64,000 nt of DNA from Scatophagus argus (taxonomy: Eukaryota; Chordata; Actinopteri; Scatophagidae), in the NCBI RefSeq assembly GCF_020382885.2, contig NC_058514.1:14432249-14496248 (forward strand), given 5' to 3'. Shown one piece after another: positions 1 through 11,234 of this stretch. A program made the translations under genes and the position numbers. The notes below the pieces were generated by a model. That model was not told the origin of the DNA. It ran no database searches and was given only the letters and a program-made list of their open reading frames with translations. How positions within the stretch are numbered: the stretch's first letter is position 1; every line of letters begins with the position of its first letter.

Positions 1-1405
1 GATCAAACCGGAGTTAGAGATCACCCAAAGGGTGCGCAGGTCATAGGACACATGGCGGATTGTTGTACACATTGAGATCAAGGACCAACTTGTGCCTTGT
101 GGGTAACGACTGGAGATGCCCACTCTGTCGAGAAAGAAACCACATGTAAGTATGTACATGTATTACAAACATGTATAATATACCACTGTCATTGCAGCAT
201 CATGTTCACTTGCACTATTCATTTGGTGCACATGTGTGCAAGACAAAATGCCCTTTCAAAGTATAATTGCATGATAATAATCATTCATATATTTTTATTA
301 GCAGCAGGCCTACATGCTAAAATGTTGTGGATGCTTCAGGGTGTATTTAGAAACACAAACATAAACAAACAAATGAAAATAATAATCTCAAATGTTATTG
401 CTTTACCTTTGGTACACCTGGCCAGACTTATTCACCACAAAAACGTTTCCATCAGTTCCCACTTCAACCATTATCGCAGCCCCAGAAACTAGTACCCAGC
501 CACTAACTTGGCAGGTGTTTGGTATCATTCTCTGAAATAAAGAAGCGTGAATGATGAGACATCATAGTCAGTGAGTGAATGAGGTTAATAATCCCTAAAT
601 GATCCAAGCATTAAAACATAGAGGATTTCAATGGTGCTGCAGTGTCCAACCTGTGTGAAGTAGATGCGATCACTTGTGTCAATTCCCCAGCATCCTTTGT
701 CTGGGCTGCAGCTGATGTACTTCATAACCCTTGACAGAGCAGTCCAGCTGAGGGTGCCTGCTCCACTGAAGGGTGAGGCGATGGTGTTTCTCAGACAGTA
801 GGCTTGGGAGGAAGTACTAACTCCTACAAGTTGACCATCACCTCCAGCATCCACCTGCTGCAGAGACAGACCTGAAGTCCAGCAGAGAGGTACAGGTTAA
901 TCAGCAAGAAATGACTATTAACTATGTGCAGTCTGTCACTTTGGCATCTTTTTACCTAGTAGGTGAACTGGACAGCACTAAATGGTTACACTAACAGTGA
1001 AATTAACATAATAATAATAATTACCATTGGCTAGCAGAAAGTTTCCAGATACAAACTTGTAGACCCTGTTTGCAGTGCTTGTTGCCCAAAGTCCTGCAGG
1101 TCCAATCGAGGAATGCTTGAATCTTAGGGTGGTCATTCTGTACCAAGACCTCCCCAGCAGGAAGTACACAAAGCCGTTTGTGTCTCTTACAATGACTTTT
1201 CCCTGCCCAGCATCAATCTGCACCGCGTTATACAGCCGTGGACCCTCATCACAGCGCCAGGCTGCAGTAAAAACACAAAATTATCATTGATGTGAGCGGA
1301 AAACACATAATATCAGTTTTAAGAAAAGTAATCAAATTCAAATTTCAGTGACCTACCACAACCAGTGGCCAAGTAACACAGCAACAGCAAAAAGGCTGCT
1401 TTCAT
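1..1405 (-). CDS. Fish-egg lectin-like secreted protein (tectonin repeats), 3' end cut by window edge
   Basis: Five exons on the minus strand: 1405-1357, 1261-1025, 871-651, 531-407 and 124-1. All have GT-AG junctions and matching phases, giving 252 visible residues. The start is chosen because it opens a signal peptide (MKAAFLLLLCYLATGCG) with A at -3. The mature part begins AWRCDEGPRL and continues with repeated blocks of the type QIDAG-GKV-V-DTNG, VGPAGLWAT-ANRVYKF, VDAGGDGQLVGV and CSPDKGCWGIDTSDRIYF. These are the tectonin (TECPR) beta-propeller blades of fish-egg lectins. Known members are about 250 residues and secreted, bind bacterial or fungal sugars and lipopolysaccharide, and are found in eggs and plasma. 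Only a few C-terminal codons and the stop should be missing. The family call rests on remembered resemblance of whole segments. The sugar bound cannot be told from sequence. Confidence 0.88.
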
Positions 1406-1500
1406 GTTGTCTCTGCAAGTCTGCAGCCAGCACTGAACCTCTGGATGTAACTCTGTATGTGTGTGGAGCTGCTGTCCTGTATGACATCTGATTTATCTTG

Positions 1501-1508
1501 CTTTTATA
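1501..1508 (-). promoter_or_regulatory. TATA box of the fish-egg lectin gene
   Basis: On the minus strand the bases read TATAAAAG, a consensus TATA box. It lies 96 bp upstream of the lectin ATG at 1405, so initiation near 1470-1478 would leave a short leader of about 70 bases. A TATA promoter fits a strongly tissue-restricted secreted protein. Function is inferred from motif and position only. Confidence 0.6.
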
Positions 1509-1519
1509 CTCAAGACCAG

Positions 1520-3950
1520 GGGTCTGAACCTTGTGCCACAGAAAAAGCTGGTTGTGCAGGGTGTTCAAGGAATGAGGAAAGTCTTTTAATGTTTAACTGT
1601 AAGCTCACATCTAAAGTATGCATCTGGTATGGTAGCTTTTGCCATGTCAAGCCTACCAGCACTAAACGAAAGGTTATGACCTCTGAAATGAAACCACAGA
1701 AGCCAAGCTTAGTGCAAACTTAACAACTAGTTTTGCTCTTTCCAAAGGTAACTTAGTCCACCAATCAGGACCTTTAAATCTCTGGATGTCTGAATTGTTG
1801 CATCTGTACAAAAACGGATGTTTAAAAGAAACAAATTGTGGTTTTAAGTGGGAGATTGTGAGGACTAACCTCCTGTTGTCCTCATTGTTAAATAAGCAGT
1901 AAATGCAAATGCATACAACACATTACAGAAAGGCACTGCAAATACAGAAAACAAAAACAACAACAGCCGTGTTTCCACAGGACACTAAGCTGAACACAGC
2001 TTGTACACACTTGTTGCTGCCACATTTCTGCTGACTGAGGTTAGCAGGTCATCTCTGGGGCCCATCTTCCTAATGTACTCCTGGATCTTTGTTGTTTTAT
2101 AATGTCAATATCAAGTCGCAATGTCAATAGTCTCTATCTCCTCCTTTGGTCAATTTGTTATACCAGCAGGGTATGTGATGACAGGCAGGGTGCATGCGCT
2201 GATAGCCTGGACCTTGTTCTTCCCATTCAGCGGACTTCTCAGGACCTGCCTCACTCTTGCAAGTATTTCACTGTGGCTGACTTCTTTGAGGCCTCCTCGT
2301 GGTTAGCATTAGCCTGCAGGATCCCAGGGTATTTGTAGCTGTGCTGAACATTTGTAATGTTGCCTTCTGGCACATCAAGCCCCCTTCATTCTGATCATCG
2401 TCCCTCTCTTTGATACCATCTGACCACACTAATCATATCACCTTGGTGTATGACACACTTGATGGTAACTTGCACAACTGGCTTTGAGTTGATCTCTAGA
2501 GTTATCTTTCACAGCTCCACTGAGTTCTTTATGAAGGCCTTTAGTGTCCTGTTGATGTTGTACATTTCCAAGCATTTCCTGCCTGGAATGTGATTGGGCT
2601 GTGATTACTTTCAGCCCACAACCAGTCGTTACTCACTCACTTAGTTTGCTGTTTGTGTACGCATGTTGATTTGTGTGTGTGTGAGATGGGAAGCAGGTAT
2701 TTCAAAATTGTTTATGCTTATGTAAGATAAGAGGAAGAGATCAGATCCTTTGAAAACCCTTTGTGTTTTGTCACACAAACTGTCTTTCTGCATCTTATAC
2801 TGGCAACTACAGTTTACAGCTAATGCAGGTATCTTATTTGACAGAGGCGACTGTAGATAATCTTAAGCTGTACCATACATGTTTATCTATCTATCTAATG
2901 ATTTTTCTATTTCAATTGTCCATTTATCTATTTATGTATTTATTTTTCTAGAGAGAAGAAATGGGAAATAGGAAAGCTTTGTAGAACAGGAGCACCCGTG
3001 GAGAACAGCAATAATCATGTTCATGAAAGCAAAGACGCAGTTAAAGGGGCAGCATATGACACAATGGGTTTTTGTTACTCAGGTTTTTATTTGGAAACAA
3101 AATTTAGCCCACTGTACTAGGCTTCAGGAAGCTCCTCCTCTGGTGATTTCCCTGCCAACACATGTGGGGATAATAAAATGATAAAATCATTTTTTTTAAT
3201 AACATAGCCAGTGTTGGCAGATTCACTGCTGTTCATCACGACACAAAGATGTCTCATCATACAATGACAGCATCTGCACGCACAGCAAACGCAGACGATA
3301 AAAATATTTGTATTGTACAGACCAGTGTTATATAGAGATAATAACATTATCAATGGCACGTACAAAATTCTAACACTACATTATAAGTTATATTCTCCAT
3401 TATTTGGTGGTATCGGATTGGAATGCTCCGCAACATTTTTGTCAAATAAGATTACTTGACATATCTCACAAATGATTTATTCTAAACCAAACACATACAT
3501 TACACTAAGAGCTAGACTACTTAGCTAGCAATAACAGCTAAGCTAAAGGCTTAAAAGTCTAGAAAAGCTGATTTTACTTCTAATGTCACTCAACAAAACT
3601 TCTCATACAGTACAGACAATATATTATCCATGCTTTATTAACCTTGAAGGAAAAAGAATAACGTCCAGGTCACTGACCTGTCACTCAAAAACTCGCTAGC
3701 CAATGGGGGATGCATCCCTAAAAAAAAAAAAAAAACAAAAAAAACAAAAACAACCTGCCTTTGCCAGAAGTTTGTGTCAGAACTGAACTGCAAAAAAGAA
3801 GTAATGAAACTGCAAACCCAAAAATGAGAGCAAAAGTCTGATGAGTGACAAAGAAGCAGAGAGAACTGTAAATGAAGGGACATATTATCCAAAAAAAAGT
3901 TTACATGATTACACAATTTGTTCAAAGTCTTATTTTTGTTTGATATTTAA
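1520..3950. other. Intergenic stretch, no gene recognised
   Basis: All open frames here are short and none resembles a known domain or is flanked by paired splice signals that extend it. A short run of TCTA units lies near 2884 and an A-rich tract at 3721-3755. Nothing else stands out. Confidence 0.5.
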
Positions 3951-3953
3951 TAG

Positions 3954-4059
3954 GTCCAGTCCAGGGTGAACCCCGCCTCTCGCCCGTAGTCAGCTGGGAT
4001 AGGCTCCAGCTCCCCCGCGACCCTGACGGATAAGTGGTGTAGAAAATGGATGGATGGAT
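3954..4059 (+). repeat. 5'-truncated copy of a teleost tRNA-derived SINE
   Basis: This segment matches the last ~105 bases of the full-length element at 23781-24140 with about four differences, ending in the same GGAT tail. The 5' part (tRNA-like head) is absent. Such truncation is usual for copies made by target-primed reverse transcription. Confidence 0.85.
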
Positions 4060-4600
4060 TTAATAGGTTTTGTTGGATTATATTGTCATAACCCCGATTT
4101 CATATATTCAGTTGATAAAGACATGAATAAAACAGGTTTAAGGAGGAAATATCCACTGGCACAGTAATGTCTGTGGGCGGGGGCTGGCATGGCACACTGT
4201 TCTTGTAAATGAACAGATTTCTCATTGTCGATGTGCTGAAACCTGAGACGGGTCATGCCAGCATGAGAATTGTCAGAATTCTCATGGTACGCAATGGCAT
4301 GCAAGAGCTTTGCTTTGTCTTGATGCCAAGAGAATTTTCTAAACTGGTTTCCTCATTTACAACATAAAACATGTGTTACTGTGCCAACTATTCATATGAG
4401 TACATCTGAAACAACTTGTTAGAGCAGCAGTTCCCAGAATATCTTTCAGTGTTGTTTTTTTTAAGTCTGGTTTTGCATGTGTGTCCGACACAGCATGCAT
4501 GTCAGTGCCAGTCAACCACTAACTTCCTGCTTCCTCCTCAAAAAAAGTAAACAAAACCAAAAACATAGCAAGGTCTGAGAGAGCTTCTCGCCACTGCATC

Positions 4601-4627
4601 CACACACACACACACACACACACACAC
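4601..4627. repeat. (CA)n microsatellite
   Basis: Uninterrupted CA dinucleotides, about 13 units. The surrounding DNA (4060-5490) holds no recognisable gene. Confidence 0.95.
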
Positions 4628-5492
4628 CATCTTAGACCAAAACAATCTACTTATATTGTCTAGAAGATTCCATCTGATCACTGGCTTTTGTTTTTACAGT
4701 AGTATGTAATGTTCTGATTATCTGATTTTACTCAAATTGCGAATAAACCTTAATATGTGAATGGGGTAATGCAATTTAACTACATCAGAGTGTGGCTGAA
4801 GAAAACCACTTGCTTATGGTTAGACGTAGATCATGATCACTTGGTCACATGAAGGCAAAAATCACTAAGCTATAATCGTTCAGAAAAAGCTAACATTGAT
4901 TACTAGTACCAAACTAGTCCTGCACAAGGACCCTAATACAGCATACTGTGGTCACAATTAGAGAGCCAGTCTTTTTAGTCTAAAGTATCACTGAGCTGCA
5001 GTGACACAACAAATTATGAACATAGCTTGCAGTCATCTTCTTCACTCCCCTTGCAGTGACATTGCCACACCTTCCTCTCATTGCCATGAAAGTACGTAAA
5101 GCTGTTGCCCCTGTGCTTAGTGCAAAATTAAATAAAAAAAAAGGCAGGGGGAAAGGGAAAGTAGGACCTGTGGAAGCTTGGGCACATAGCTGGAAAACAG
5201 GTTGAGGCTTGGCCTGGAAGCTGGGACAAGGAGGGTGGGGAAGCAAGGCTACAGAGATAAAGGGCTTGCAGACCAGAGCCACACTAAACAGGACTGCAGG
5301 GAGAGGACAAATACGTTTACCAGAAGTAACACGACAAATAAAATACTAACTATTATGGCAGGAATGACAGGAGGAGTTAGTGAGCAGGAACTACAACTTG
5401 GTGAAAGTGGTGATACCGATAGAGGCTTGATCGCAATGATGAGATGTAGCTGGTGTGGCTCTGGTCTGTGTCCAGAACACCTGTGGAAAATT

Positions 5493-5520
5493 ACACACAC
5501 ACACACACACACGCACGCAC
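5493..5520. repeat. (CA)n microsatellite with CG interruptions
   Basis: A run of CA units ending in interrupted CACG units. A 170-codon open frame spans it, but part of that frame is the repeat itself. Confidence 0.9.
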
Positions 5521-5649
5521 AGTTTTTTGTTCATTTGATCACTACAGATCAATACAATGCTTTAGAACAATACAGGACTACTCATTGTTGTCATTTGATG
5601 GATCTGTTGGCCTTAACTGCAAGAAAATATCTGTGTTTACCAAATAAGT

Positions 5650-6412
5650 ATCAGGTTCCGACTCAGGAAGGACTCACACGTGGAGCACGTGTGAATAAAC
5701 GCAGACTTTATTAATATCAACCTGGACTTCCCCAAGGCAGAGTGAAATTAACACAAAGGCTATGAAATTACTCCTATAGAAGGTCTCCTCTATTAAGAGA
5801 CACTCCACTATGAAACATTAATTATCTCAAAGGAGATAAAAACAAAAGGCTATGAAAATTACTAAAGAAAAGAGCTACTACTCTAAAGAACTAAAAATCA
5901 CTCCAAAAGGAGGCAAAAATAAGACTAGGGAAAATAACAAAGAACGAAAAAAATCACTCTAGAAGAGGATACTCTAACTGTGAAAATATATGATCTAAAA
6001 GGAAACCAAAAATCACTCCTACAGAGGACAAATAAACAATAGACTACCTAGAAATCCTCAACTAAGGCAAACTTACACTATGAAAGATACAATGAAAAAT
6101 CACTCTAAAAGAGGAAAAAACAGCAACAGAAATCAAGGCAAAGACAAGGCTGTGGCAAAGGAAAGGCTGGCGTGATCACACAAAGACGAAACACACTGGC
6201 ACAAGACAAGGGAAACGCAGAGTATTTGAACACATGGAGGTAATGGGGGACAGGTGGACACAATCGGGTAATCGGGGAGACAATCAGACTGGAGACACAT
6301 GAGGAAGGGCAAGTGACCTGAAAGGAGAGGAGAGTTACTTTTCAGAGAAAAACAGGAAATGACGAGACAAAAAACCCAAACCAAGACAAGACCTCACCAC
6401 CATGTGACAATA
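5650..6412 (-). mobile_element. Probable dispersed teleost repeat with internal diverged repeats
   Basis: The minus strand begins TGTCACATGGTGGTGAGGTC and runs through T-rich and CATTTCCTG-type phrases that I recall as common dispersed sequence in fish genomes. The other end is near the phrase CAGGTTCCGACTCAGG. The interior (5761-6115) repeats a unit resembling AAAATCACTC-nnnn-AGAGGA at about 5761, 5888, 5950, 6008 and 6093. No transposase frame, clear terminal inverted repeat or target duplication was found. The class is unresolved and the ends are approximate. Confidence 0.5.
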
Positions 6413-6419
6413 AGAAATC

Positions 6420-7060
6420 TTTTGTTTTTGGCAGCATTTTGAGACTTAACTCGGAATCTTCTCATTTCCCACAATGCTGCCAGATATTAAGGAGCACCCC
6501 ACCACCTTTACACTTTACGTTCACTTTAATTGTAATGAGGAGTGATACGCAGCTGTATAATAGCACAGCACAGCACAGCATAGCTATGTGCACAAGCAGG
6601 AAGTCAATTTGACAAATGCAGGTATTCACTGTTGAGTGGCTGGTATTAGCACTGATGATTCAGATATGAATTTATCTTTCATTTCCATCTCCTCTCTTTC
6701 TTCTTGTTTTTTAATGGATGCACAGTAACTGACATGTGAATGCCATCAGTAAGTTTGTGTTGGCTGTTTAGTAATGCGGGCTCCCGCTGATTCAGCACAT
6801 AGAGCCCTTCGCCTCCTCCTCTTCCTCCCACAACCCGCCTCTTCCCGTGTGTGCAACATGCGGCATCAAGACGGCTTGTGAGTAAGAGGCGAACACTGAG
6901 ACATACACCACATCATACCATCAGGGGAAAAATATTTCTGAGTCAACAAGATTTGATGGCAGTCAGGTCCATGATAACTTCTTTTTTTTAGTCATAGAAG
7001 GTATTTTATCACTGCACAGTTCTTCTGGTTGTCCAGGTTGTGCATAATTTATTCCACATT
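6420..7060. other. Intergenic stretch, no gene recognised
   Basis: Contains a short GCACA run near 6565 and no open frame with recognisable content. Confidence 0.45.
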
Positions 7061-7069
7061 GACACTCTT

Positions 7070-7930
7070 CCCTCTCTGTCCTTTGGCTCCATAACTGAGT
7101 GCTCCATTTTCCTCCTGTCTCTCTGCCAAGACCCTAAATGGCATGTGGTAGCTTTACATTGTGTTTATTGGTACACAGCCTCACTTTTTACAGACTGCTG
7201 AGCAGGTATGAGGCATCAGGTGTAAACTCATAAATCCTTCAGAATGCTGCTCTACCTTTTATGGGGATATTAAAATGTCTACTGCAAGTTGAATGCTTCT
7301 TTACCTGCTTTCTCTGTCTCTGTTGGTTCTCGTCTCTGTTGTTTTTTTTGTATTTTAAATACACATGATAGATTTATTTTTAATTTCACTGACTCGGGGG
7401 TTTTAATATGAAGTGCTCTCTACCCATCAAAAGCAAATTTGGAAAGGAAAGAAATTGTAAATGGAATATTCTGATTCAAAGTTAACCTGTTCCAGAGTAA
7501 AGTAATATTTTTAAGATATAAAATGTTCACAAAAATTCATTAGTATTAGTAATTAGCCTTTAAAAATCCATACCAAGTGAGCCTTTATCTCCCTTTTCAA
7601 GCTAGTAGTTAAATCGCACATCTTTTACAGTCTGCTCTGATCCTGGCAATCGAAAGTTGCACACATGTCCAGCATTTCTTAGCCCCAGGGAATACCACTG
7701 TCCTCGGGGCCAGACGCTGATGGAGGTGCATACCTAAGCTGAGCTTACACAAAGCCTCAAGGACTTCAGGGATCCGGGGAGCCATGAGACGGATGACTCT
7801 ATCCAGTGTTCAATGTTGTAAGCCATTTATCACAGAAACAGAGGTCTAACTGTGCCTAAGTATGCCCACATTCAATGGTATTTCACTGCACCGTGTGGCC
7901 CTTTACTTCACCTAGCCGTGTCACTCACCA
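7070..7930 (+). repeat. Noncoding segment duplicated at 10600-11230 (copy A)
   Basis: Several blocks occur in the same order in both copies. Best conserved is the block near 7194-7244 (CTGAGCAGGTATGAG, then TCAGGTGTAAACTCATAAAT). Others are ACCCTAAAT, CTGATGGAG, and CATTTATCACAG-AACAGAGGTCT near 7828-7850. No long open frame is kept between the copies, so the duplicated unit is probably not coding. It could be a duplicated regulatory element, an untranslated exon or a diverged repeat. Confidence 0.6.
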
Positions 7931-7934
7931 TACA

Positions 7935-10595
7935 AGTATAACCTTTTTAGCGTAAATAAGTTAGGACATTTAATGGTATTTAAGACTGCGGTATGTAATA
8001 ATTAAAAGTTTTGCACTAGTGATAATCATTCAAATGTTGTCTGTTGTAAGGAGAGGAGATGCCAGGAGCAGAGGGTATACTGAAGTTAGTAATCTACATA
8101 GGTTGAGCTGACCTACCTTTCAAAAATGAACATCTCAGACAGCATAAAATAATATCAGACGTGATACTAAAACTGACTAAAACTGAACTGTGGCTTTTAA
8201 AGGGTGCATAATGAGCACAAACATCTGTTCACCTTCACCAAAGCCATTCTCGCACTGAAACCTCGCACTGGACAGACCGCCAAATCATGAAACAAACACA
8301 ACCATTATGATTTATTGATGCAAAGTATATGAAAATAAGGAGGAACAGTTAAAACTCATTGATTATATGTGGCCAAAGTTCAAGCACATGTCACAAATAC
8401 ACACAAATGCAAATTTCACTTTTTCGTTTCCCGGTTTCGAGTCAGATCCTGGTTTTGATATCTGCTGGACAGCCAGGGTATGGCATTTACTATGTGAGTG
8501 TGCATATCCCTGTTCACGTGATTCTGATAATATACAGGACTGCGATCTGGTCATTGGCTAAGCAGCTCTTGTCTAAATGAAGTTTAGGAACAAGACCACA
8601 TCATTCTTCCTCCCTATGCAGACTTTCTTAGGTGACTCTAACCCTCTCCCATCTACCCCAAATGTTTTAACAGAGCACTATGCAAGTTTTACAACGTTTG
8701 AAACCCTTTCCAAGAATGTGCATATTTTGTGCTGCTGCTGCCTTTATGTTCATCTGAGAGCATTTAATGTAGATTTAAGTTATGTTGAATATGCTAACAT
8801 AATGACACATCACCAAGTCCAAACATTTCAGTAAGTTGTTACAAAAAATGACAAACCTACTGACTGTAAATTACTATCACATTAGTGGAATGAGAAACAA
8901 TACCAGCCTGACAAGTGCCATGTTCATAATGAAACATTTGACATCGCTACCAGTTAACCTTCTAGAAATACTTCTCTATTTGAACGGGATTTTATTGGTT
9001 CTGTCTGTGCCTGACAGAATGTATTTAAGAAGTAAAAATCATTTAAGGCCACGTTATGGACCCAGAAACAATGGTATCCATAAATCTTCCCATTTTCTAC
9101 AAAGCTCTCCCTGTTTTAGAAAATAAAAATACATCTTGTTCACAAATGCCCAGCACAAATGGACAGAACTGCCATCACACTAACAGACCTCATATTTAAA
9201 CATTTAACTCGTGAAAGAAAAAACATATGATGACCTTGTCAGTCATAGCTGAGCTGCTGCACCACCTGCAAACCATAAAGCATCGCAGAAAGGTACTGAA
9301 GGTCAGGGTAATGGACTGAGACAAATCCATGATACATACACACATACGTAATGAAGTAAATAAAGCAACCAGGAGAGAAATCAAGTACAAAGCACTCACA
9401 GGCTGTTAGGGTGTCATATTCATTTGAAACACTGCCAGTGAAGAAGAAGAAATGGAGTTTATGGTGTTTAGGTGTTAAATAGTGGAATGATTTGTGGCTT
9501 CATTTACTTGTTATCCTGAGGTAAATTGGTAATATCACAAAACTAACATTATGTAGTATTAATGAGGAAATGGTTCCATGTTGAAAATAAGACTAATGCA
9601 GGCACCCATGTGCCTGAGATCAAAGATTATAAAGATGAACTAAATGTGTCTATTAGATGCTTTGTGTTGGTGTTGTTCCTAAACCTTTTTAAGGCTACAG
9701 CTCAGGCAAGAACTTATTTTGTGAACTGTTTTTACATGCACCGAATTATCTTTTGTTATCAATTATGTAATGATTCTGGTACAGATCAGTGTCCTTTACT
9801 CAAGACAAATATTGAAGAATCAGCTACATCCTCCTCCACATAAAAAGATCCATTAAGTTTCTAAGAAATCAGTCCAAATGCTGGTGGTGTCACTATTCTA
9901 TCGCTATTAAATTATGCAATTGACGTTTGATTCATAAAGATCTGTTAAAGCAAAAAAAAAAAACCTCATACTGCCAGTTTAACTGCCATAAGAAAACCTG
10001 CCAAGTGAGGACATTTCTCATACCAACATTATATGCTGCATTGCACCTTGTACAAAGTCCAAGGACTGTTTTCACGTCACTGATTTTAACACCAGGATGA
10101 AGGCAAACATTTAATACTTTATGCAAATTTATGTTTTCTCCAAAAGTTATAACTGTTATCATAACTATGATTTCCTGTTGTTAAAATACACTGTACTCAG
10201 GTAGTGGAGTCAAACTTATATTTTAATACCATCACTGGGTTTTTTCTGACCATGATTTGGATACAGCCTGTAATTCTGGTGGGTCCTGCAATATTTGACA
10301 GGATAAGACAAAACAAACTAAATTATACAACTGGTAGCTCATCTCTGCTGTTTCCTTGTGAATTTTACCTCTTCAAACCACTAAAACCTTTTCAATTATA
10401 GCTATCTGAGAGGGAAGAATGGCTTTGTGTTTTAACAGTCTCATTTGAAGGTGCCATCAAGGCCAGCCAAAGGAAAATATCTGCCCAAAAAGTAGTTTCT
10501 ATGAGGACAGAATGTGCTGTCTGGTAACTACACATCACATTTGGCTGGTCCTTTGCTTTCAGGTTTATGTACGGTACATAGTGTCACCTGCTAAT
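7935..10595. other. Intergenic stretch between the duplicated segments
   Basis: AT-rich, with several short open frames (61-96 codons) that show no family signature and overlap each other on both strands. I see nothing further that can be supported. Confidence 0.4.
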
Positions 10596-10599
10596 ATAT

Positions 10600-11230
10600 C
10601 CTCTCTCTCACCTCGCTATCCTCTGTCTCTATAACTCAGCGCTGTTTTCCTGTTGACTCTGTACCTTGACCCTAAATCGGACATGGCAGAGTTACATCCC
10701 GTCTATTGATAAACAGCCACACTTATTTTACAGGCTGCTGAGCAGGTATGAGACGTCAGGTGTAAACTCATAAATCCTTGAAGTTGCGTACCGTACATTT
10801 TAATGAGATCATAAGTTATCAGAAAGTGTGCTGTGGGGCTTCAATGCAGCATACGCTTCACAGACATCCACGTCACCCGAACCTTTGTTTTCTCCTCTCT
10901 CCGGGAAGCAAGCAGTCAAATTAAACCTTCTGACAGATTGATGCTCGAAGGTCACAGGCACCTCTAGCACAGACAGGTCCCAGCTGTCCTGTGGGACCTG
11001 AGCTGATGGAGATGCCCATGTGCCTTGGGGTTCCACAGAGCCTCAGGGTATATACCTGTATATGCACTAGAGGCTGTTCATCCATGAGTCAGGAGAATGA
11101 TGACTCCACTCGCCCTATGATGTCAGAAGCCATCTATCACAGCAACAGAGGTCTCATTGTGATAAGTAACTATGCCCACACACAATGCTTCGTTCACTGC
11201 AGTGTGTGGGCCTTAATGCTTCTGTTTGTA
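10600..11230 (+). repeat. Noncoding segment duplicated from 7070-7930 (copy B)
   Basis: Second copy of the segment described at 7070-7930, same orientation, offset about 3.3-3.5 kb. The block near 10735-10782 matches copy A almost base for base. A second block near 11135-11155 (CATCTATCACAGCAACAGAG) and the ATGCCCACA-type block that follows also align. The spacing between blocks is shorter than in copy A. Confidence 0.6.
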
Positions 11231-11234
11231 CAGG

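Noticed and set aside
97..492. 131-codon plus-strand frame
   Set aside because: Antisense to lectin exon 4 and an intron; the minus strand gives the spliced lectin.
5202..5714. 170-codon plus-strand frame
   Set aside because: It reads through the CA microsatellite at 5493 (giving a His-Thr run) and into a dispersed repeat, with no recognisable domain.
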